Assembly (NCBI GenBank): GCA_016217775.1
Contig: JACRGG010000092.1
Span: forward strand, 1 to 9,715
Length of the DNA stretch: 9,715 nucleotides
From: Microcaldota archaeon
GTDB taxonomy: Archaea > Micrarchaeota > Micrarchaeia > Norongarragalinales > UBA97
Reading direction: 5' to 3'
In this document: piece after piece, positions 6,244 to 9,715 of the stretch
Layout of the letters: each line of letters begins with the position of its first letter
Numbering within the stretch: the stretch's first letter is position 1
The notes under the pieces: model-generated
The model's input: the letters and a program-made list of their open reading frames with translations, nothing else
Database searches by the model: none
What the model was told of the DNA's origin: nothing
Program-made: the position numbers and the translations under genes

Positions 6244-6249
6244 TTTAAA
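6244..6249. promoter_or_regulatory. Shared palindromic TATA box for two divergent leaderless genes
   Basis: TTTAAA reads the same on both strands. Its centre is 27-28 bases from the minus-strand ATG (6219) and 30-31 bases from the plus-strand ATG (6277). Archaeal transcription starts about 25 bases from the TATA box, so either orientation would give an mRNA beginning at or within a few bases of the start codon. Neither gene has a Shine-Dalgarno sequence. A second A/T-rich tract (6262-6276) is too close to the plus ATG to be its TATA box. Confidence 0.55.
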
Positions 6250-6276
6250 TCCGTTGCTAGCCTATATTTTTTTAAT

Positions 6277-8196
6277 ATGAAAAGCAAGGCAATCGCGGCG
6301 GCAATCCTGCTTCTAGCCGCGCTCGCACTCGCGGATTCCAGCACGCTTACTGGCGGAACCAGCGGCTCAAACACGCTTGTTTCAATAACCCCAAGCCCCA
6401 CTCCAACGCCGGCCCCAACGTTAACAACCTCGAGTGGCTGCTCGTGCACAACGGATTACGCGCCAGTGTGCGGGTCGAACGCGCGCACTTACTCGAACTA
6501 TTGTTTTGCCAAATGCGACGGGATAACAGCTTTTACAAGCGGCGAGTGCGTTATGGCAACTCCTTTCGCAACCGCGGCGATTACGGCAACGATTAGCCCA
6601 ACACCTACTCCAACGCCGGTTCAAACAACAACCGCCAGCCCAACGCCATCGCCGGCTCCAACTGCTTCAGCAACAGACGCGGCTGCTACCACAGTCAACC
6701 CGATTTACTGCAGCTCCTGCCCGGCTGACACGAAATACGTGTGCGGAGTTGACGGCGCGACTTACTTGAATCCTTGTTTTGCCGAGTGCAGGCAAGTCTA
6801 CTACACGCAAGGCCGGTGCGTGGGGGAGCCTACGCCAAGCCCCACTCCGACTCCAGTCACGCTATCGCCAACTCCGATTCCAAGCCAAACTGACGCGGCG
6901 GCCCCTACGGGCAATTCCGCTCCCTCCGATGCCGGGGAGGGCAGCGCAGATGAAAGCAATGCGGGCGGCTTTGAGCCAAGCCCCGCTGCGCAAATCAATT
7001 CAACGCAAAGCCCTTCCGCAACCAAAATACCTCCAGGGAGAAAAGCGATTTCCCCGCCAAGCGCTTCAACGCAAACTGGCGCGCCTGCGCCAGCCGCCCC
7101 AGCGGATTCAACCACTACGCAAATGAGGATTTTCTCGCAGGCAGGGTTGTCCAGCCAAGTTACAGTAACCGAGGGAAACTCCAGCCGGATAGTTGACGTG
7201 GGCTCTTTGGAAAAAATTTCTTTCGTTCAAAAACGGGACAAGACGATACTCGAATTGCCTAAATCCATTTCATCAATACTGGGCGCAAACCCGAGCGCGG
7301 CAAGCAAGGCAGTCGAGAAAGTAATCGAGGATAATTCAAGCGGGATTAAAATAGTTGAAAAGCGGGAGTTGAGCGCGCAAGACAACGTGACTATATTAAT
7401 CAGCAGGCAGCTGGACATTCCCGTAAAGACGGACGGGAGGGAAACCGCGGTAATGTTCGTGCAAACAACCCAATTGATTTTCGAAAATCAGGCGGCAACA
7501 GGCGCAACGCAAGGCGCTAATGCAAGTTCGCAGGAATCTACAGTCGACAAGGTGGAGCTGGTCACGAAGGAACAAACATTTGACTCCAAGGAAACGGCAT
7601 TGTCCGGCTCGTTCGCGCAGCTGCGGGTAGAATTAAACACTGTCCCGGCCAATGCGGTAATGGCGGTCACTACAAGGCAGTCGTCAAGCGCGGAGGAGAG
7701 GAAAGCCTTCGAGAAGCTGGCTGCGGAGAACAAGAAGAAAATCGCGGGCACCGCGTTTTATCTTGAAGTGAAGACGGATTTGAAGCAGGAAGTCGAGAAC
7801 GCGACGGTAATATTCCGTTTGAACAGGAAGTGGGTGGAGGAAAACGGCGGGCGGGAAAAAATCAATTTGCTTCGCTCGTCCGGCGGCAATACAGAAGTGC
7901 TTTCAACAAAGTTTGTTGCGCAAGACAATGCAGGCAATTACGTCTTTCGCGCCTTCAGCCCAAACGGGTTGAGCGTCTACGCGATAGTGCTGCTCGAGTC
8001 GGTTGAGGAAACGCAAAAGGAAACCTCGGCACTCACTACGGCAATCAAGGCTACTCCAACTGCACAAATAGAGCTTCAAGGCGGCTTGTTCGGGCTGCGC
8101 GGGAACGACTTGATGATATTCAGCATCATACTCGTTTTGGCAATGGCCGCGCTAATACTCGGATTGTACGCGGCGAGCCTAAAGCCGAAAGCCTAG
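6277..8196 (+). CDS. Surface protein with two Kazal protease-inhibitor domains and a PGF-pre-PGF domain
   Basis: The 639-residue product is exported and anchored. Order: signal peptide (1-19); Ser/Thr/Pro linker; Kazal domain 1 (Cys55, 57, 65, 76, 80, 91); PTPTP-rich linker; Kazal domain 2 (Cys145, 148, 156, 167, 171, 181); long Pro/Ser/Thr/Ala linker (about 184-282); a beta-rich region (about 283-405); a PGF-pre-PGF-like domain (about 425-575, with the EVENATVIFRLNRKWVEENG segment and a C-terminal GLSVYAIV strand); and a C-terminal membrane helix (about 611-633) with a short basic tail. Both Kazal domains keep the C3-x10-C4-x3-C5 spacing and the PVCGS/VCGVDG-TY-N core, so each should form three disulfides. 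By Kazal rules the P1 residues would be Thr59 and Ala150, suggesting small-residue (elastase- or subtilisin-like) targets, but this is inference. Six N-x-S/T sequons are present (Asn241, 301, 353, 370, 415, 508). The ATG at 6277 is preferred over the TTG at 6226 because the signal peptide begins there. Confidence 0.9.
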   Translation: MKSKAIAAAILLLAALALADSSTLTGGTSGSNTLVSITPSPTPTPAPTLTTSSGCSCTTDYAPVCGSNARTYSNYCFAKCDGITAFTSGECVMATPFATAAITATISPTPTPTPVQTTTASPTPSPAPTASATDAAATTVNPIYCSSCPADTKYVCGVDGATYLNPCFAECRQVYYTQGRCVGEPTPSPTPTPVTLSPTPIPSQTDAAAPTGNSAPSDAGEGSADESNAGGFEPSPAAQINSTQSPSATKIPPGRKAISPPSASTQTGAPAPAAPADSTTTQMRIFSQAGLSSQVTVTEGNSSRIVDVGSLEKISFVQKRDKTILELPKSISSILGANPSAASKAVEKVIEDNSSGIKIVEKRELSAQDNVTILISRQLDIPVKTDGRETAVMFVQTTQLIFENQAATGATQGANASSQESTVDKVELVTKEQTFDSKETALSGSFAQLRVELNTVPANAVMAVTTRQSSSAEERKAFEKLAAENKKKIAGTAFYLEVKTDLKQEVENATVIFRLNRKWVEENGGREKINLLRSSGGNTEVLSTKFVAQDNAGNYVFRAFSPNGLSVYAIVLLESVEETQKETSALTTAIKATPTAQIELQGGLFGLRGNDLMIFSIILVLAMAALILGLYAASLKPKA

Positions 8197-8210
8197 CATA
8201 ATGCAAAACT

Positions 8211-8217
8211 CTTTTTT
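8211..8217 (+). terminator. Oligo-T terminator after the Kazal surface-protein gene
   Basis: CTTTTTT (six T) lies 15 bases past the TAG stop of the plus-strand gene, in a 19-base convergent junction with the flavoprotein gene, whose stop codon it overlaps. No hairpin is visible. This is consistent with archaeal oligo-T termination. Confidence 0.45.
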
Positions 8218-9316
8218 ACGCCGAGAGGATAAAATCCATATCCCCAAACGAGGAAAAAAATTTTTGCGCGCCGAAAACACGGCAAACTCCCATCAGCGCG
8301 GACAATGAATTCTCGCCAAGGGAATTGCAGAAGCCGCGCAGCAACTTGTGCGCGAACAGCGTCCTCCCGAATTTCCTGCGCCAGGCCCCCTCGTAGCCAA
8401 TCGGCTTTCCCTCGCGGAGAAACGCCGCGGTTTCCTCCGCGGCGACAATTGCGCAAAGCGAGCCGAACACTATTCCCCCGCCCGTAGTCGCCTTCACCTG
8501 CCCGGCGGAATCCCCGCACAGCATTACGTTGCGCTTTTGAGTCCGCTTTCGGTAGGAAAGCGGAATCAAGTGCGAGAACTCGCGGCACTTCGACGCGTTC
8601 TCCAACTGCGCGCCGACGAGGGGGATGGAAAACAACTTTTTTTTCCCAGCCTCAAGGCCCTGATAATCCGTCGTGCCAAAGCCTATTCTGACCGCGCTAT
8701 CCCCGCACGGAATGCTCCAGCCGAAAAAACCCGCGAAGCTTTGGTCGAAAAACAATTGCACCATAGACAAGTCAATTGGATTTGCATCCACAAACTCGGC
8801 TTCGTACGCGAGCACGACCCTGTTTTTGCTAATTTTGGGAAAATCAAACGCGTTTGCAACGGATGAACTCGCCCCGTCCGCGCCTATCAATGCTTTGGCC
8901 GACAAGACGCTTTCTCCAACGCGCATTTTCACGCAGTCGCCTTGCGAGAAAGAAGTTGCGGGATGAGAATACGAGAATTTCGCGCCCGCATCCTTTGCCC
9001 TCAACGCGCACGCCTCGTCGTAAACCTGGCGGTTTAACACGATTGCCTTGACTACAGATGAGCGCACGGAGAATTCTTGGCTGCGGCAGAAAAAGGTGGC
9101 TCCGCGCACTTCATTTACCTTGGCGGCCGAGTAGTCAACGCCGATTTGCTCCAAGCCCTTTTTGGAAACCAGCCCGGAGCACTTTCCGAACTTTCCGGGC
9201 ATCGAGTGCTCTTCCACAACCAGCGCGTCCAACCCGCTTTTAGCCAAGTGGTAAGCCGCGTTAGAACCGACTACGCTGGCGCCCACCACTATCGCGTCAA
9301 AATCATTTTTTTCCAT
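8216..9316 (-). CDS. Geranylgeranyl reductase family FAD-dependent oxidoreductase
   Basis: This 366-residue flavoprotein belongs to the geranylgeranyl reductase family (PHBH-type fold). Archaeal members saturate the isoprenoid chains of membrane lipids, or other polyprenyl compounds, at the membrane surface. Motifs: N-terminal dinucleotide-binding stretch IVVGASVVGSNAAYHLA (9-25), VVEEHSMPG (33-41), the family CSG motif in GKCSGLVS (44-51), the DG motif GADGASSSV (145-153), GWSIPCGDSAVRIGFG (199-214) matching the family's FP-x-G region, and the C-terminal FAD motif LCGDSAGQVKATTGGG (266-281). The first fingerprint reads GASVVG rather than GxGxxG (Ser14 for the second Gly). Length is slightly short for the family, usually about 390-410. 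The ATG at 9316 starts six residues before the beta strand. The gene is monocistronic here, convergent with the surface-protein gene. The exact substrate (digeranylgeranyl lipid, polyprenol or quinone) cannot be read from sequence. Confidence 0.9.
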   Translation of the reverse strand: MEKNDFDAIVVGASVVGSNAAYHLAKSGLDALVVEEHSMPGKFGKCSGLVSKKGLEQIGVDYSAAKVNEVRGATFFCRSQEFSVRSSVVKAIVLNRQVYDEACALRAKDAGAKFSYSHPATSFSQGDCVKMRVGESVLSAKALIGADGASSSVANAFDFPKISKNRVVLAYEAEFVDANPIDLSMVQLFFDQSFAGFFGWSIPCGDSAVRIGFGTTDYQGLEAGKKKLFSIPLVGAQLENASKCREFSHLIPLSYRKRTQKRNVMLCGDSAGQVKATTGGGIVFGSLCAIVAAEETAAFLREGKPIGYEGAWRRKFGRTLFAHKLLRGFCNSLGENSLSALMGVCRVFGAQKFFSSFGDMDFILSA

Positions 9317-9359
9317 AAGCCAAATTGCCCCGCGGCTTTCTTTTGCATAACCCGCCTGC

Positions 9360-9375
9360 CTTAAATTCTTTTATC
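9360..9375 (-). promoter_or_regulatory. Probable TATA region of the flavoprotein gene
   Basis: The minus strand reads GATAAAAG (9368-9375) then AATTTAAGG (9359-9367), about 45-58 bases upstream of the ATG at 9316. This predicts transcription start near 9338-9347 and a leader of about 20-30 bases. Which of the two A/T cores is the true TATA box is unclear. No good Shine-Dalgarno sequence precedes the ATG. Confidence 0.35.
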
Positions 9376-9383
9376 GCGCTAAG

Positions 9384-9391
9384 AATATATA
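9384..9391 (+). promoter_or_regulatory. Probable TATA box of the small membrane protein gene
   Basis: AATATATA is centred about 24 bases upstream of the ATG at 9412, the spacing expected for a leaderless archaeal transcript. A weak AGGG (9401-9404), 7 bases before the ATG, could act as a ribosome site if transcription starts earlier. With the minus-strand element at 9360-9375 it forms a compact divergent promoter region. Confidence 0.5.
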
Positions 9392-9411
9392 CCGGCAAAC
9401 AGGGTATTAAA

Positions 9412-9678
9412 ATGATTGAGCAGGCCTTCGGCGCGGCGGCAATATTATTCACGGCAATTGCAAGCTCGCATTATTATTCTAAAACCAGCGAATTGATGCC
9501 CGCCGCGGCGTTTGGGGCCATTACATCGCTTGTAATCGTGCCAGCGGCTTTCTTCTTCCTAAACGTATTGCTGAAAATCCCGCTCAACGCGATGAACGCC
9601 GGATTAGTTTACCTGCTAGCCGGATGCTTGTTTATTTTCTTGGCTAAAAGCGGAAAGCAGCCAAAGAGAGAAAAATAA
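9412..9678 (+). CDS. Small integral membrane protein, function unknown
   Basis: I do not recognise this 88-residue protein. It consists almost entirely of membrane helices: about 3-20 (EQAFGAAAILFTAIASS), about 30-54 (a long Ala/Val/Phe-rich helix) and about 60-78 (NAGLVYLLAGCLFIFLA), followed by a basic, polar tail (KSGKQPKREK) that by the positive-inside rule would face the cytoplasm. No catalytic or metal motif is visible. The open frame continues upstream to an ATG at 9325, but that stretch runs through the divergent promoter region and encodes no recognisable domain. The ATG at 9412 has a TATA box about 24 bases before it and starts directly at the first helix, so it is preferred. It is transcribed alone in this window and divergently from the flavoprotein gene. 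Three-helix size is compatible with many small transporters or accessory subunits, so no function is proposed. Confidence 0.7.
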   Translation: MIEQAFGAAAILFTAIASSHYYSKTSELMPAAAFGAITSLVIVPAAFFFLNVLLKIPLNAMNAGLVYLLAGCLFIFLAKSGKQPKREK

Positions 9679-9705
9679 CCAAGGCGCCCGCGGAGGATTA
9701 GTGGC

Positions 9706-9713
9706 TTTTTTTT
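9706..9713 (+). terminator. Oligo-T tract, possible terminator of the small membrane protein gene
   Basis: Eight T in a row lie 28 bases past the TAA stop, fitting archaeal oligo-T termination. The same tract follows a GGAGG and a GTG (9692-9703) and could instead be the first codons of a gene that runs off the window. Confidence 0.4.
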
Positions 9714-9715
9714 AT

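Noticed and set aside
6391..6900. Repetitive CCAAC/CCAAGCCCCACTCC-type DNA in the Kazal gene, considered as a satellite or slipped repeat.
   Set aside because: It is explained by Pro-Thr/Pro-Ser linker coding. Unit lengths vary and the reading frame is kept.
8348..8866. Plus-strand open frame of 172 codons antisense to the flavoprotein gene.
   Set aside because: The minus-strand frame has clear FAD motifs throughout. The plus frame is Arg/Pro/Ala-rich with no recognisable fold, as expected for an antisense shadow.
9289..9348. An out-of-frame 19-codon upstream ORF overlapping the flavoprotein start.
   Set aside because: It has no ribosome site, and the predicted transcription start may fall at or after its ATG. 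There is not enough to call regulation.

Overview
The window looks archaeal, most likely from a small-genome DPANN-type lineage (Diapherotrites- or Micrarchaeota-like). The lineage is inferred from gene style, not from a marker gene. The evidence is a PAC2-family proteasome chaperone ending in an HbYX tail, an archaeal-type pilus/secretion ATPase followed by two F-type membrane proteins, an archaeal-style cis-prenyltransferase (IPDGNRR motif), a geranylgeranyl-reductase-family flavoprotein and a PGF-pre-PGF surface domain. In addition, several genes have a TATA-like box about 25-30 bases before a start codon with no Shine-Dalgarno sequence, which is the archaeal leaderless layout. GTG and TTG starts are common. 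I see no tRNA, rRNA, CRISPR array, transposase or integrase.

Layout. Positions 1-108 hold no gene I can support. Positions 109-1213 (minus) hold a PAC2 protein followed by a small, very basic unknown protein. Positions 1288-4517 (minus) form a tight operon read from right to left: DUF192 protein, secretion/pilus ATPase, F-type membrane protein 1, F-type membrane protein 2. The last three are a minimal type IV pilus-like/Tad-like motor and platform, but no pilin or prepilin peptidase is visible here. Divergent from this operon is uppS (4646-5344, plus), which makes the polyprenyl carrier lipid used for glycan assembly. A convergent junction follows, then a secreted or anchored membrane protein of unknown function (5377-6219, minus). 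Divergent from that is a large surface protein with two Kazal protease-inhibitor domains and a PGF-pre-PGF domain (6277-8196, plus). A second convergent junction leads to a geranylgeranyl-reductase-like flavoprotein (8216-9316, minus), and a divergent 88-residue membrane protein closes the window (9412-9678, plus).

How the parts fit. Most of the window concerns the cell envelope: a secretion/pilus motor, lipid-carrier synthesis, isoprenoid-lipid reduction, and two exported proteins. The strongest points of interest are (1) the archaeal cell-surface Kazal protein, which carries six N-glycosylation sequons; (2) one palindromic TTTAAA placed almost symmetrically between the starts of that gene and its divergent neighbour, as though a single TATA element serves both; (3) a 17-base tandem duplication of the start region of the second F-type gene that creates a 9-codon out-of-frame decoy ORF; (4) a Walker A motif in the ATPase lacking its usual first glycine; and (5) the HbYX tail on the PAC2 protein.
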